A model generated the notes under the pieces. It was not told the DNA's origin. It worked only from the letters and a program-made list of their open reading frames with translations, and ran no database searches. Position numbers and translations under genes: made by a program. A stretch of 64,000 nt of DNA from Methanofollis fontis. GTDB taxonomy: Archaea > Halobacteriota > Methanomicrobia > Methanomicrobiales > Methanofollaceae. The stretch is taken from the NCBI RefSeq assembly GCF_004297185.1, contig NZ_PGCL01000003.1:62001-126000 (forward strand). Reading direction: 5' to 3'. Positions 8,500 through 16,554 of the stretch are shown here, in pieces (the first letter of the stretch is position 1; each line of letters begins with the position of its first letter).

Positions 8500-8700
8500 T
8501 CAGTAGTGCGGACCGGTGAGCACCTCCAGTTCTTCCCGGACCACGCGCCTGAGTAACCCCTCAAGGTCCTGTTGTTTTTCTTTCTTCTTTGCGGCCTCGA
8601 TGGCGGCATGCATGGCCTTCACCCCCTGCGAGAGGTTCGGGCCGTACTGGAGGGCCAGAGCGAGGGCTTCTTCGTCGATGCGGACGACCCTGGACGCCAT
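8500..8700 (-). CDS. Small ribbon-helix-helix-like DNA-binding protein, probably autoregulatory
   Basis: A 66-aa protein. Residues 2-8 (ASRVVRI) can form a strand, 9-19 (DEEALALALQY) helix A, and 22-36 (LSQGVKAMHAAIEAA) helix B, the pattern of ribbon-helix-helix repressors; a charged C-terminal helix follows (KKKEKQQDLEGLLRRVVREEL). No antitoxin partner gene is beside it. Upstream there are three perfect GTAAC/GTTAC inverted repeats spread from the start codon to the predicted transcription start, spaced by whole helical turns, the arrangement expected for an autorepressor. The RHH assignment is from secondary-structure reasoning, not from a search. Confidence 0.6.
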   Translation of the reverse strand: MASRVVRIDEEALALALQYGPNLSQGVKAMHAAIEAAKKKEKQQDLEGLLRRVVREELEVLTGPHY

Positions 8701-8715
8701 GTTACAGTATGTAAC
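8701..8715. promoter_or_regulatory. Operator site 1 (GTTAC-N5-GTAAC)
   Basis: GTTACAGTATGTAAC is a perfect inverted repeat immediately upstream of the start codon of the small regulator. Its half-sites face opposite to those in sites 2 and 3. Confidence 0.6.
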
Positions 8716-8731
8716 GCCGGAGGGGAAAAAT

Positions 8732-8746
8732 GTAACATTCTGTTAC
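8732..8746. promoter_or_regulatory. Operator site 2 (GTAAC-N5-GTTAC)
   Basis: GTAACATTCTGTTAC, a perfect inverted repeat with TGTAACA/TGTTAC half-sites. Its GTAAC lies 21 bases from the nearer GTAAC of site 1, two helical turns. Confidence 0.6.
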
Positions 8747-8762
8747 GGCGAGCGGCGGCGCC

Positions 8763-8777
8763 GTAACATCCTGTTAC
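8763..8777. promoter_or_regulatory. Operator site 3 (GTAAC-N5-GTTAC)
   Basis: GTAACATCCTGTTAC lies 31 bases (three turns) from site 2 and covers the predicted transcription start near 8764, so a bound protein would block initiation. Confidence 0.6.
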
Positions 8778-8785
8778 AATAGCCA

Positions 8786-8793
8786 CATATATC
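8786..8793 (-). promoter_or_regulatory. TATA box of the small regulator gene
   Basis: GATATATG on the minus strand, with purine-rich sequence upstream. It predicts transcription starting about 25 bases on, within operator site 3. Confidence 0.5.
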
Positions 8794-9213
8794 GGATATT
8801 TTTCCATAACACTCCCTCTTTCCCGGGTACGATTCTCCCCGGACCCACTCCCTCCCGGTCAAGGGCGGATCGCTCTTCCCGAACAGCACGGGACGGGGGG
8901 TTCCACCCCCCGCTCCCCCCGGTCATTGCGATAGGGGCGGGGATGTTTCTCTGTGAGATCTCTGGATGTGAATACATCCCGGATATAATTCTGGAGTGAA
9001 GACGCAACCCGGGAAAAATCGCCATCCTCCCCACCTCCACCGATCCACCAATCCCGCCCCTATCCCCTTGACGGGGGTGGGTCAGGGAGGGGTCCTCCCC
9101 TCCCGGTCTGGAGTGGAGCGGATGCTGGAATACGCATGGGGCTGGGCGGAAAAACGGCGTCGTGAATCCCTGTGCTGATACGAGGGGCGCGCCGCCCTCC
9201 GGCAGGCGGTGCA
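8794..9213. other. Intergenic stretch with GC-rich hairpins
   Basis: No convincing gene is seen. Two structures stand out. GGGAGGGG and CCCCTCCC (9085-9104) form a perfect 8-bp stem with a 4-base loop. GATAGGGGCGGG at 8930-8941 has its exact complement near 9053-9064, about 110 bases away. These could be transcript ends or a structured RNA, but neither has a diagnostic T-tract. Confidence 0.3.
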
Positions 9214-9708
9214 TCATCTCATGTCCGCAATCTGCCCGGGTGTGAGCAACCAGTGCAGTTCGCCTCTCAGCGGGAGGTCGGGCCCGATATTCCTGATTTT
9301 AGCGATCCCTCCCTTGCGCAACACGACGCTTGCGCCGCCGTCCCCGATGAGGTTTCCGATAAGGGCGGAGAGGCCTGGTTCGTGCCCGACGATCATCACC
9401 CGTCTGTCCCCGCCGATCTCATGGAGCCAGCGGGCCCCCTCCCGCACCTCACGGCCCGGCAGAAGTTCGTCCCTGACCGAGAGGCGGTCTGTCCGTCCGG
9501 TTGCCCGGGCCACCATGTCCGCCGTTTCATGGGCGCGTCTGAGAGGACTGGTGGCGATCACGTCGAGATCGAATGTCCTGTCGGCGATCCATCCCGCCAC
9601 CACCTTCACCTGCTCCCGCCCGTCCTGCGAGAGGGGGCGCCCCGCATCCTCTGCCGGGTCGTCGAGCGGCGTCCCCGCCTTCCCGTGCCGCAACACATAG
9701 AGATCCAT
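9214..9708 (-). CDS. sixA: SixA-type phosphohistidine phosphatase
   Basis: A 164-aa histidine-phosphatase-superfamily protein. The catalytic RHG motif is LRHGKAG at residues 6-12, the conserved arginine is in SPLRRAHETA, and the second catalytic histidine is in MIVGHEPGLS. Size and the missing insert domain fit SixA rather than phosphoglycerate mutase. SixA removes phosphate from histidine in phosphorelay proteins; archaeal targets are unknown. The ATG at 9708 lies 25 bases after a TATA box, TTCATATATG at 9730-9739, so the mRNA is likely leaderless; longer frames that start upstream would begin inside or before the promoter. Confidence 0.88.
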   Translation of the reverse strand: MDLYVLRHGKAGTPLDDPAEDAGRPLSQDGREQVKVVAGWIADRTFDLDVIATSPLRRAHETADMVARATGRTDRLSVRDELLPGREVREGARWLHEIGGDRRVMIVGHEPGLSALIGNLIGDGGASVVLRKGGIAKIRNIGPDLPLRGELHWLLTPGQIADMR

Positions 9709-10194
9709 CAGCCAGCCTTCATCTTCTCTCATATATGAAGTATGGGCGTGGGCCAGAGCACTCCGACCAGAATGCATGAGAAAACGCGGCTTACATCTTT
9801 TCCATGGATATTTCACGTATCTGTCGCCTCTTCGAGACCGTCCCCGGGCAGGGATCTGGTGATGACGGGAGCACGGAGCGTGCCGGCAACCCGGATGCAA
9901 GGGCGCCGGTCAATATGGTCAGACAAAAGATGCCGTTTCCAGGGAGCACAGCAGTGACTATGGCGATGTGATACGGGGGTGAGGGTTGGGCCCTTTGTGC
10001 ATGAGTGAGATACCTTGCACATGGCGCGAGATGCTGCCCCTATCTCTCCCTCTCCATTTCTATCAGGGTTGAAAAGTGGTATAAGCAGGGACCGACATCA
10101 CCCAGCATGGTGGCGTGTGGTCCATGATGCAGGGGCCATATGCACCTGCAGGCGGGGTTCAAGCATCCGCCGCACTGCATCGGGGGGTGTGAAG
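9709..10194. other. Intergenic region with promoter for the sulfur-transport genes
   Basis: About 490 bases with no credible gene. It holds the leaderless promoter of sixA (TATA at 9730-9739, minus strand) and GGTATAAGC at 10078-10086 on the plus strand, which would start a transcript near 10107 and give the YeeE/YedE gene a leader of roughly 90 bases. That leader contains short self-complementary runs; no known riboswitch was recognised. Confidence 0.35.
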
Positions 10195-10719
10195 ATGATG
10201 GATATTCTGACGGCAGTCCGGTGGTCCCCCTATCTGGCAGGGGCCGGAATCGGGCTCATGGCAATACTTTCGTTTTTCCTTGCTGACCGTCCGCTCGGTT
10301 GCTCGACGGCATTCGCAAAGACGAGCGGCATGATCGAACGGGTGGTCCGGGGTGAACAGGTGGACACACATCCGTATTACCGAAAAATCGGCCCATATAT
10401 CGATGGTTCATGGATGGTCGTGCTGGGGATCGTCATCGGGGCCTTTGTCTCGGCGTCCCTTTCCGGCACCTTCGACCTCACCTGGGTGCCGTCGAGGTGG
10501 GAAGAGGCATTTGGATCGGATCCGCTTCTCCGCTGGGCGGCGGCCCTCATCGGGGGGATGCTCCTGGGTTTCGGGGCACGATGGGCCGGAGGATGCACGA
10601 GCGGGCACGGGATCAGCGGGACACTGCAGCTCTCGGTGAACAGTCTGATTGCCGCCATCTGTTTTTTCATCGGCGGGATTGCGGTCGCCATGGTCCTGTT
10701 CGGGTTTCCGGGGGTGTAG
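10195..10719 (+). CDS. YeeE/YedE-family sulfur transporter, N-terminal half protein
   Basis: A 174-aa membrane protein of the YeeE/YedE (COG2391, TsuA-like) family with about four helices. Both signature cysteine motifs occur: LGCSTAFAKTSG near residue 36 and GARWAGGCTSGHGISG near residue 125. In TsuA such cysteines pass thiosulfate across the membrane. The start ATG 10195 follows GGGGGGTGTG; longer forms add only low-complexity coding. Here the transporter is split in two genes, this half and the next, ten bases apart, which probably form a heteromeric channel importing a sulfur compound. Confidence 0.85.
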   Translation: MMDILTAVRWSPYLAGAGIGLMAILSFFLADRPLGCSTAFAKTSGMIERVVRGEQVDTHPYYRKIGPYIDGSWMVVLGIVIGAFVSASLSGTFDLTWVPSRWEEAFGSDPLLRWAAALIGGMLLGFGARWAGGCTSGHGISGTLQLSVNSLIAAICFFIGGIAVAMVLFGFPGV

Positions 10720-10729
10720 GGTGAGAGAA

Positions 10730-11290
10730 ATGATGTTCACATCGCTTCACCGGAACAAAGGAGCGCAACTCCTGATCGGGCTTCTGATCGGCATCGGCTT
10801 TGGTTTCTTCCTCCAGAAGGGAGGCGTGACCGAGTATGACGTGATCATCGGGCAGCTGCTCCTGACCGATTTCACCGTCGTCAGGGTGATGCTCTCGGCG
10901 GTGATCGTCGGCATGATCGGGTTTTACCTGCTGAAAGGGGGGGAGATGGTGGCGATCCACTGCAGGAATGTCACGCTCGGTTCGGTCGTCATCGGCGGCC
11001 TGATCTTCGGCGCCGGGTTTGCCGTCCTCGGATGGTGCCCCGGAACGGTGGCCGGGGCGGTGGGGCAGGGGTTCCTGGACGCCCTCTTCGGCGGCATGGT
11101 CGGGATGGTCGTCGGCGCCGGGCTGTTTGCATGGGTCTATCCCCGGATTTCAGAGGGGATCCTGAAGGCAGGGGAGTTTGAGGTCCGGACCATTCCCGAG
11201 GTCCTGGGCGTGAACCCCTGGTTTGTCGTGATCCCGTTCGTGGTGATCATGATCGGCATCCTCTGGGTGCTGGAGGTGATGGGGCTCTGA
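10730..11290 (+). CDS. YeeE/YedE-family sulfur transporter, second half protein
   Basis: A 186-aa hydrophobic protein with the partner motifs of the family: IGIGFGFFLQKGGVTEYDVI near the start and FGAGFAVLGWCPGTVAGAVGQG, with a single conserved Cys in the membrane, near residue 105. It belongs with the preceding gene (stop at 10719). The ATG at 10730 is preferred over an in-frame GTG at 10721 because AGGGTGA precedes it at six bases. Together the pair likely moves thiosulfate or a similar sulfur species for assimilation. Confidence 0.85.
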   Translation: MMFTSLHRNKGAQLLIGLLIGIGFGFFLQKGGVTEYDVIIGQLLLTDFTVVRVMLSAVIVGMIGFYLLKGGEMVAIHCRNVTLGSVVIGGLIFGAGFAVLGWCPGTVAGAVGQGFLDALFGGMVGMVVGAGLFAWVYPRISEGILKAGEFEVRTIPEVLGVNPWFVVIPFVVIMIGILWVLEVMGL

Positions 11291-11389
11291 TCTCCTCTTT
11301 TTCAGGGGAGTGCCAGGACACAGATCCTGAAAATATTTTTTGATGTTCGCCCTATTTCGAAACAAAACGTATTTCATGCCGCTTTTCAA

Positions 11390-11947
11390 ATGCAGTGTAT
11401 GGTCCTCAGACGTGCCGCCGGCATGCTCTTCCGCCCTGCCGAAACCTTCCGGGATATCAATAACGGCAGCCTGAAGGATGCGTTTCTCTTTTATGCAGCA
11501 CTCCTTCTCCTCAATGCGGTGCTCTCGACGCTCCTGGCATTCGTGATCATGAGGGGCGTCTCTATCGGCGGTTCTGTGATCGGCGGATCGGTGTGGATGG
11601 GGCTTCCCGGCGCATTCTTCGGCACCCTGGTCTCGGGGTTCATATTCCTCTGCGCCGGCGGTCTCCTGCTCCATCTCCTCGTCGGAATCGTCGGCGGGGG
11701 AAGACCGATCAATCCGACATTCGGGGTGCTCATGTATGGGGCGACGCCGTACCTGCTCCTCGGCTGGATCCCCATTGCAGACCTCATCGGGGGTGTCTGG
11801 ATGATCGGGACCGTGATCATCGGGATCAGGGAGGTCCACGGCATGCCTGCACGCCGTGCGATGTGTGCGGGAGTGATCTGGGGCATCTGTGCCGGGATTG
11901 CGTACATGGCGCTGCAATATGGTTTTGTTTCCTTCGGGCGGATCTGA
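11390..11947 (+). CDS. Yip1-domain membrane protein
   Basis: A 185-aa membrane protein of the Yip1 family. The N-terminus has the usual amphipathic signature RRAAGMLFRPAETFRDI before four to five membrane helices; a Gly-rich loop follows helix 2, and GWIPIADLIGGVWMIGTVIIGI closes the family domain. Yip1 proteins in archaea have no defined job. The ATG at 11399, three codons in, is an equally good start. A TATA-like AAAATATTTT lies about 60 bases upstream. No partner gene is evident. Confidence 0.75.
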   Translation: MQCMVLRRAAGMLFRPAETFRDINNGSLKDAFLFYAALLLLNAVLSTLLAFVIMRGVSIGGSVIGGSVWMGLPGAFFGTLVSGFIFLCAGGLLLHLLVGIVGGGRPINPTFGVLMYGATPYLLLGWIPIADLIGGVWMIGTVIIGIREVHGMPARRAMCAGVIWGICAGIAYMALQYGFVSFGRI

Positions 11948-11980
11948 CACTCCCCTTCCGGAGGGGATTCTCTCCCCCAT

Positions 11981-12661
11981 TTATGTTGGGCACACCAGTT
12001 CGCAGATCCGGCAGTGGTCGGCAGGGGCCAATTTTCCGGTCTCGTCACGAATTCGGGCGGCACTCGCCTTATCTGCATCCATCCTGGCCAGACAGCGGGT
12101 GCGGGAATATCGTCCGCCTTCAAGGGCGTTCTGGGGGCACTCGGTCTCGCAGGGGTGGCCGCAGGCGTCACAGCGGCGTTCCGGGACCGGCCTGTCCGTC
12201 TGCTCCGACCTGATGTCGACCCATAAGGCCCTGAACCGCAATCTGGGCCCGAAATCCGGGTGTATGACGAGGTTGTTCCTCCCGATATACCCGAGGCCTG
12301 CATATACGGCGGCGTCCTTGAGGTAGATGCCGCCGTCGTCGACCTGGTAGGGGATGTCCCGTGCGGCGATGCCGTGTTCATCCCTCAGCCATGCCGCCAG
12401 CGCCAGGTTGATCTGCCGGAGCATGCGGTCGCCGGGCGTGCCTCGCCCCTCCTCCCACCAGTCCATCTCCGGTTGTGCCGGGTCATGGTAGAGCCCGAGC
12501 ACGACGACGGTGCCAGAATAGGTCCTGAATCCCTGCGGCCCCGCCTCCAGGGCGGAGGGGCAGTCCCGGAGGTGGTCTGCAGGGAGATACCCCGCCACAC
12601 TTGCGCCCAGGTCGAGGCCTCTTCTCAGGAGATCCCTGAGGATCTGCGGTTCGTCGGCCAT
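11981..12661 (-). CDS. QueG-like iron-sulfur protein (epoxyqueuosine reductase family)
   Basis: A 226-aa protein resembling epoxyqueuosine reductase (QueG) but shorter than bacterial forms of about 350 aa. Seen: GASVAGYLP, a middle segment KDAAVYAGLGYIGRNNLVIHPDFGPRLRF, which is the QueG cobalamin-binding region, and two 4Fe-4S motifs, CDACGHPCETECP and, at the extreme C-terminus, CRICELVCP. Archaea make archaeosine instead of queuosine, so another reductase role is likely; methanogens have many such paralogues. ATG 12661 has AGGAGG 14 bases before it. The protein ends directly after the second cluster. Confidence 0.78.
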   Translation of the reverse strand: MADEPQILRDLLRRGLDLGASVAGYLPADHLRDCPSALEAGPQGFRTYSGTVVVLGLYHDPAQPEMDWWEEGRGTPGDRMLRQINLALAAWLRDEHGIAARDIPYQVDDGGIYLKDAAVYAGLGYIGRNNLVIHPDFGPRLRFRALWVDIRSEQTDRPVPERRCDACGHPCETECPQNALEGGRYSRTRCLARMDADKASAARIRDETGKLAPADHCRICELVCPT

Positions 12662-12888
12662 GGCATGATGTCGTCCTCCTGTAAAAAAAAGGTGGTGCCC
12701 TCTCATACGGGGCGCGCAGCCCCCCATCTGCGGCATATCCTTCCCCGAATATATCATATTGTATTTTTCCACGTGATTTCTCCCCGCCCCTCTCACACCC
12801 TCCCGTCGGCCCGTTCACGTTCGGGATCCTCCCGGTAAAGAAGCGATTAAATACGATGAATTGTCTCTTACAGAACGCTCGGCTCTCC

Positions 12889-12895
12889 TTTATAC
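12889..12895 (+). promoter_or_regulatory. TATA box of the replicon-like operon
   Basis: TTTATAC is about 25 bases before a likely transcript start near 12917, and AGGAGA follows ahead of the first gene at 12968. A second AT-rich element, GATTAAATACG, lies about 40 bases further upstream. Confidence 0.4.
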
Positions 12896-12967
12896 TGGCT
12901 CACGACCACCATTCAATTGTGTGCGGCCCCCCCGGAACGGCATGGGGTCCACACAGGAGAACCGAGT

Positions 12968-13273
12968 ATGAGACGAAACCATGCAGACGACCGACCCGGC
13001 ACCGACCGGGGAGGAACCAGGAACAACAAAACAGACCAGAACGGCAGCTCCCACGACACCGCGTGCGCCAACACTGGACCGGGGAAGACTGCCTCCCTTG
13101 TATCGGCACGGGAGGAGATAAACTCCGCGGGCCCGGTGCCACTCTACCTGCTGCCGGTCACCCTCTCGACCGAGATCCACCGTTTCGGCGGGGCGATCCG
13201 GGAGGTGCTGATCCGGCGGAGCGGGCGGCACATGTATGCGATCACGATCCTGACACAGGGTGAGGCGGAATGA
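12968..13273 (+). CDS. Small protein of the replicon-like element, function unknown
   Basis: A 101-aa protein with a polar, probably disordered first half (rich in Asn, Asp, Arg, Gly) and a folded C-terminal half that contains PLYLLPVTLSTEIHRFGG and RRSGRHMYAITIL. AGGAGA precedes the ATG at 12968. Its stop overlaps the start of the next gene by four bases (ATGA), so three genes form one tightly coupled operon ending in the primase-helicase. The position suggests a DNA-binding or accessory replication role, but there is no recognisable motif. Confidence 0.6.
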   Translation: MRRNHADDRPGTDRGGTRNNKTDQNGSSHDTACANTGPGKTASLVSAREEINSAGPVPLYLLPVTLSTEIHRFGGAIREVLIRRSGRHMYAITILTQGEAE

Positions 13274-13605
13274 ACACCGCCCTTCAGCCCGGTGCGGACG
13301 ACACTCTCCAGATCGTCATCGGGCGGCACTGGTACGAGGTGGGGCAGGAGGAGATCCGCCCCCTTCTCCTCTTTGGCCGGCCCGTGCCGCTGACCCACAT
13401 GCTGGTCCAACGGCGGGAGGACGGGGGGATATATGGGCGCAGGGCGATCGGGGGGTATGCGGCCCTGAACCGGTGCGGCTGTTCGGTGCGGATCTTCACG
13501 ACCTCTGGGTGTTTCATCATCCCGCTGGTCTCGTTCCGCCGGGTGGCCCGGGGGGAGGCGGTCTCGGCGCCGCTCTTTCCCCTGGTGGCGGAGGGGTATC
13601 CATGA
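13270..13605 (+). CDS. Second small protein of the replicon-like element, function unknown
   Basis: A 111-aa protein of unknown family lying between two four-base ATGA overlaps. It is rich in beta-type segments (LQIVIGRHWYEVG, PLLLFGRPVPLTHML, GCSVRIFTTSGCFIIPLVSF) with Arg-rich joints and three Cys residues. No membrane segment and no known motif was found. Coupling to the primase-helicase suggests it is expressed in fixed ratio to it. Confidence 0.6.
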   Translation: MNTALQPGADDTLQIVIGRHWYEVGQEEIRPLLLFGRPVPLTHMLVQRREDGGIYGRRAIGGYAALNRCGCSVRIFTTSGCFIIPLVSFRRVARGEAVSAPLFPLVAEGYP

Positions 13606-16352
13606 TCGCCGCAACGCTTGCGGCCCTGGTGCCGCCCGGGGATGTGGTGGAGGTGCGGGCCCTCTCGGACCGCTTCACCCACTCCGGCTATTTTGATGAT
13701 CTCACGCGATGTGCGGAGGCGGTGGCGGCCCTGGACGCCGACCCGGACCTGAAGGGGATCTACATCACCCTGAACCGCGTGGACCCGGCCCTGCTCGCCC
13801 GGCGGGCGAACCGGGTGAAGATGCGGCTCTCCCGGAGCGACCCAACGACCTCTGACGCCGACATCCTCTCTCGCCGCTGGCTCCCCATCGACCTCGACCC
13901 GGTGCGGCCGAGCGGGGTCTCCTCCACCGATGCGGAGCACGAGGCGGCGCTCGCGAAGGCGGACGAGATCGCCCTCTGGCTCAGCGAGCAGGGCTTCCCC
14001 GCCCCCATCCGGGCCGACTCAGGGAACGGGGCGCATTTGCTCTATGCGGTGGACCTCGCAAACGATGACGGGGGGCTCGTGAAGGGCGTGCTCACCACCC
14101 TGGACGCGTTGTTCTCCGACGAGCACGTCAGCGTGGACACCGCCAACGCGAACCCCGCCCGGATCTGGAAACTCTATGGGACGTGCTCCCGAAAAGGGGA
14201 CCACACCCCGGAGCGCCCGCACCGCCGGGCACGAATGCTCTCGGTGCCCGGGGAGGTGGAGACCGTCCCGGTCGATCTCCTGCAGGCGACCGCCGCCATC
14301 CTCCCGACCAGGGCCCCGGCGCCGACCTCGAAGGGGATCGACCTGGGGCGCTGGCTCAGTGAGCACGGCATCGCCGTCCGGGGCACCCGCCCCTGGCAGG
14401 GGGGCACGCTCTATGTGCTCGAGGACTGCCCGTTCAGCCCCGCCCACCACGACGGCGCCTTCGCCATACAGTTCCCGAGCGGAGCAGTCCACGCCGGATG
14501 TCACCACGCCTCCTGCGGCGGCGGGGTGCAGCGCTGGCCCGAACTGCGTGAGAAACACGAGCCAAAGAAAAAGAAGGAGGTGCCGCCACCTCCCCCGCCC
14601 CCCTCTCCGGCGTATCGGGAGCGGGCCCTCGAGATCCTCACCGCCGGCGACCCGCTCCGCTTCCTGCTGGACACCTTCAACCGCGAGCACGTCGGCGACC
14701 GCATCGTGGCCGAGTGCCTGGTGATGTCCCTGGCCTCACAGTCAGTGGAGAACACGAGCGGCCTCCACGTCTCGGTCTCCGGCACCTCCGGCAAGGGGAA
14801 GAGCCACGCCTGCACCACCATGCTCCGGCAGGTGCCGCCAGCCTACCGCATGGCCGGCAGCGTCTCCAACAAGGCGCTCTACTACCACGACGACCTCCGG
14901 GCCGGCACGGTCTTCCTCTTCGATGACGTGTCGCTATCTGACGACCTCCAGGAGGTCCTGAAGGCCGCCACGGCGAACTTCAGAGAACAGATCGAGCACC
15001 GCACCGTCACCGCCGACCGCAAGCTGCAGGTCTGCCGCATCCCTGAACGGTGTGTCTGGTGGCTGGCACGGGTCGAGGACCCGGGCGACGACCAGGTGAT
15101 GAACCGCATGCTCACGGTCTGGATCGACGACTCGGCCGATCAGGACGCCCGGGTGCTCGCCCACATGAAGGAGGCCGAGGCACGGGAGGACGGCGGGGAC
15201 GGCGAGGACGCAGACCTCCCTATCTGCCGGGCGGTCTGGGAGGTCCTCAAGGAGGAACGCCTCCATGTCTCCATTCCCTATGCCGGGCGCATCCAGTTCT
15301 CGGCCACGGCCAACCGCCGCAACCCGGGCATGCTCTTTGACCTGATCAAGGCCTGCGCCCTCCTCCACCGCTTCCAGCGGGAGGCATACGACGGCGGCAT
15401 CCGGGCGGATCGTTCGGACTTCGAGACCGCCGCCCGGATCTATGCGACGATCAACGGCGAATCCGGCGGGCAGGAGACAAAACTCACGAAGAACGAGGCC
15501 GCCGCCCTGGAGACGGTGGCGGCGATGGGGTGGGAGCAGTTCACGATCCGCATGCTGCAGTCGGCCCTGGGGCTTTCCTACCACCAGACAAGGCGGATCC
15601 TCCACGGGTATGCAAGCCGGGGGATGACCTACTCCGGCCTCCTGGAGAAGTGTCCGGCGGTGAGCTACTTCGACACCACGGTCACCGAGGACGGGCCCGG
15701 GCAGGTGGTCCGCCGGAGGGAGCACCTCTTCTCCTTCGATCCTGTGGTCTACCGGCGCTGGGCGCAGTGTGCGGCGGTGTGGATCGATGATGAGGACGAC
15801 GACCGGGACGATGGGCCCGGCCCCTCCGACCTTTGCAACGTTGCAGCAGGTTTACAGCAGGATTGCAGCAGGTGCTGCAAAGAAGAAACGGCGAGGAGAG
15901 ACGCTGGATCTGACAGTACTGGTACAGAGAGAGAGACGCCTCTCTCTATACGTACTAAAGTACAGCAGAACACACACACAGCCCCTGGCACCGGTGCGGG
16001 TGCGGGTGTGTGTGGGTGTGTGTGCGATCCCCGGAATGATGCAACCGATCCCTCGATCTCCCCGCCCGGCAGAGATCAATCTGATCAGAATGTGCAGAGC
16101 CGCCCGTTGAGTGGCGGAGCCTTCCGCAACCTGCTACAAACGACTGCAAACGAGCGGGGTGTGCCGCAAGAGTGCCTGCCGGGCGTGCTGGAGCACACCG
16201 AGTTCTCGCGTCTCTCGAGCGATCTCGGGCGCTGCACCCTCTGCGGGGAGGGGCGGGCGGTGTTCGTCTCTGAGGACCGCCGGACGGTGCTCTGCGAGGG
16301 ATGCTATGGTCGGCTGGTGCGGGCCTGGAATGAGGGGAGGGGGGTTGTGTGA
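13602..16352 (+). CDS. Primase-polymerase/helicase fusion replication protein
   Basis: A 916-aa replication protein. Residues about 60-210 look like an archaeo-eukaryotic primase (PrimPol) core: metal motif IDLDP (D97, D99), SGNGAH with H145, then DTANANPARIWKLYG near 179. A Cys/His zinc-binding patch follows (AGCHHASCGGG). A P-loop ATPase has Walker A GTSGKGKS (394-401) and Walker B VFLFDDVSL (about 438). Winged-helix sequence comes next, then a low-complexity linker and a C-terminal zinc finger (CTLCGEGR...LCEGCYG). This is the plan of plasmid and virus replication initiators. It is likely an integrated or decaying mobile element; no integrase is adjacent. Confidence 0.75.
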   Translation: MIAATLAALVPPGDVVEVRALSDRFTHSGYFDDLTRCAEAVAALDADPDLKGIYITLNRVDPALLARRANRVKMRLSRSDPTTSDADILSRRWLPIDLDPVRPSGVSSTDAEHEAALAKADEIALWLSEQGFPAPIRADSGNGAHLLYAVDLANDDGGLVKGVLTTLDALFSDEHVSVDTANANPARIWKLYGTCSRKGDHTPERPHRRARMLSVPGEVETVPVDLLQATAAILPTRAPAPTSKGIDLGRWLSEHGIAVRGTRPWQGGTLYVLEDCPFSPAHHDGAFAIQFPSGAVHAGCHHASCGGGVQRWPELREKHEPKKKKEVPPPPPPPSPAYRERALEILTAGDPLRFLLDTFNREHVGDRIVAECLVMSLASQSVENTSGLHVSVSGTSGKGKSHACTTMLRQVPPAYRMAGSVSNKALYYHDDLRAGTVFLFDDVSLSDDLQEVLKAATANFREQIEHRTVTADRKLQVCRIPERCVWWLARVEDPGDDQVMNRMLTVWIDDSADQDARVLAHMKEAEAREDGGDGEDADLPICRAVWEVLKEERLHVSIPYAGRIQFSATANRRNPGMLFDLIKACALLHRFQREAYDGGIRADRSDFETAARIYATINGESGGQETKLTKNEAAALETVAAMGWEQFTIRMLQSALGLSYHQTRRILHGYASRGMTYSGLLEKCPAVSYFDTTVTEDGPGQVVRRREHLFSFDPVVYRRWAQCAAVWIDDEDDDRDDGPGPSDLCNVAAGLQQDCSRCCKEETARRDAGSDSTGTERETPLSIRTKVQQNTHTAPGTGAGAGVCGCVCDPRNDATDPSISPPGRDQSDQNVQSRPLSGGAFRNLLQTTANERGVPQECLPGVLEHTEFSRLSSDLGRCTLCGEGRAVFVSEDRRTVLCEGCYGRLVRAWNEGRGVV
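15841..15880. repeat. Iteron-like repeats within the primase gene
   Basis: TTGCAGCAGG at 15841, TTACAGCAGG at 15852 and TTGCAGCAGG at 15863 are spaced exactly 11 bases, one helical turn, and are followed by the inverted TGCTGCAA at 15873. They fall in the poorly conserved linker-coding part of the gene and resemble initiator-binding iterons. Confidence 0.45.
15915..15956. repeat. Nested hairpin beside the iteron-like repeats
   Basis: An inner perfect stem AGAGAGA/TCTCTCT (15930-15936 with 15941-15947, 4-base loop) is framed by outer arms AGTAC (15915) and GTACT (15952). The structure could extrude as a cruciform. Confidence 0.4.
15970..16024. repeat. CA/GT-tract inverted repeat
   Basis: An (AC)5 tract at 15970-15980 faces two GTGTGTGTG tracts at 16006 and 16016, giving alternative 9-bp stems around a GC-rich loop. 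It forms the far side of the structured linker region of the primase gene. Confidence 0.4.
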
Positions 16353-16554
16353 TCCCCTCAACCCCCTCCAGACGCCGGCGGTGCTGCCGGTGACCGATAG
16401 GAAAACCCGGCGTCAAAAAACTCGGGAATAGCGGCCGGACATGCTGCAGTTGTGCTGCACGGGTGCCTCGAAGAGACTTCTCAAGCACTCTTTTTGCCTT
16501 CTCACAGGACATATTTCAAAAAATTAATCCTATTGTCGACCGATTTGATCTCTT

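Noticed and set aside
8774-9217. A 147-codon minus-strand frame across the hairpin region
   Set aside because: Biased Pro/Gly/Arg composition, crosses the predicted promoter of the small regulator.
15961-16030. CA/GT repeats as a CRISPR-like or telomere-like array
   Set aside because: Simple dinucleotide tracts without repeat-spacer pattern; no cas gene in the window.
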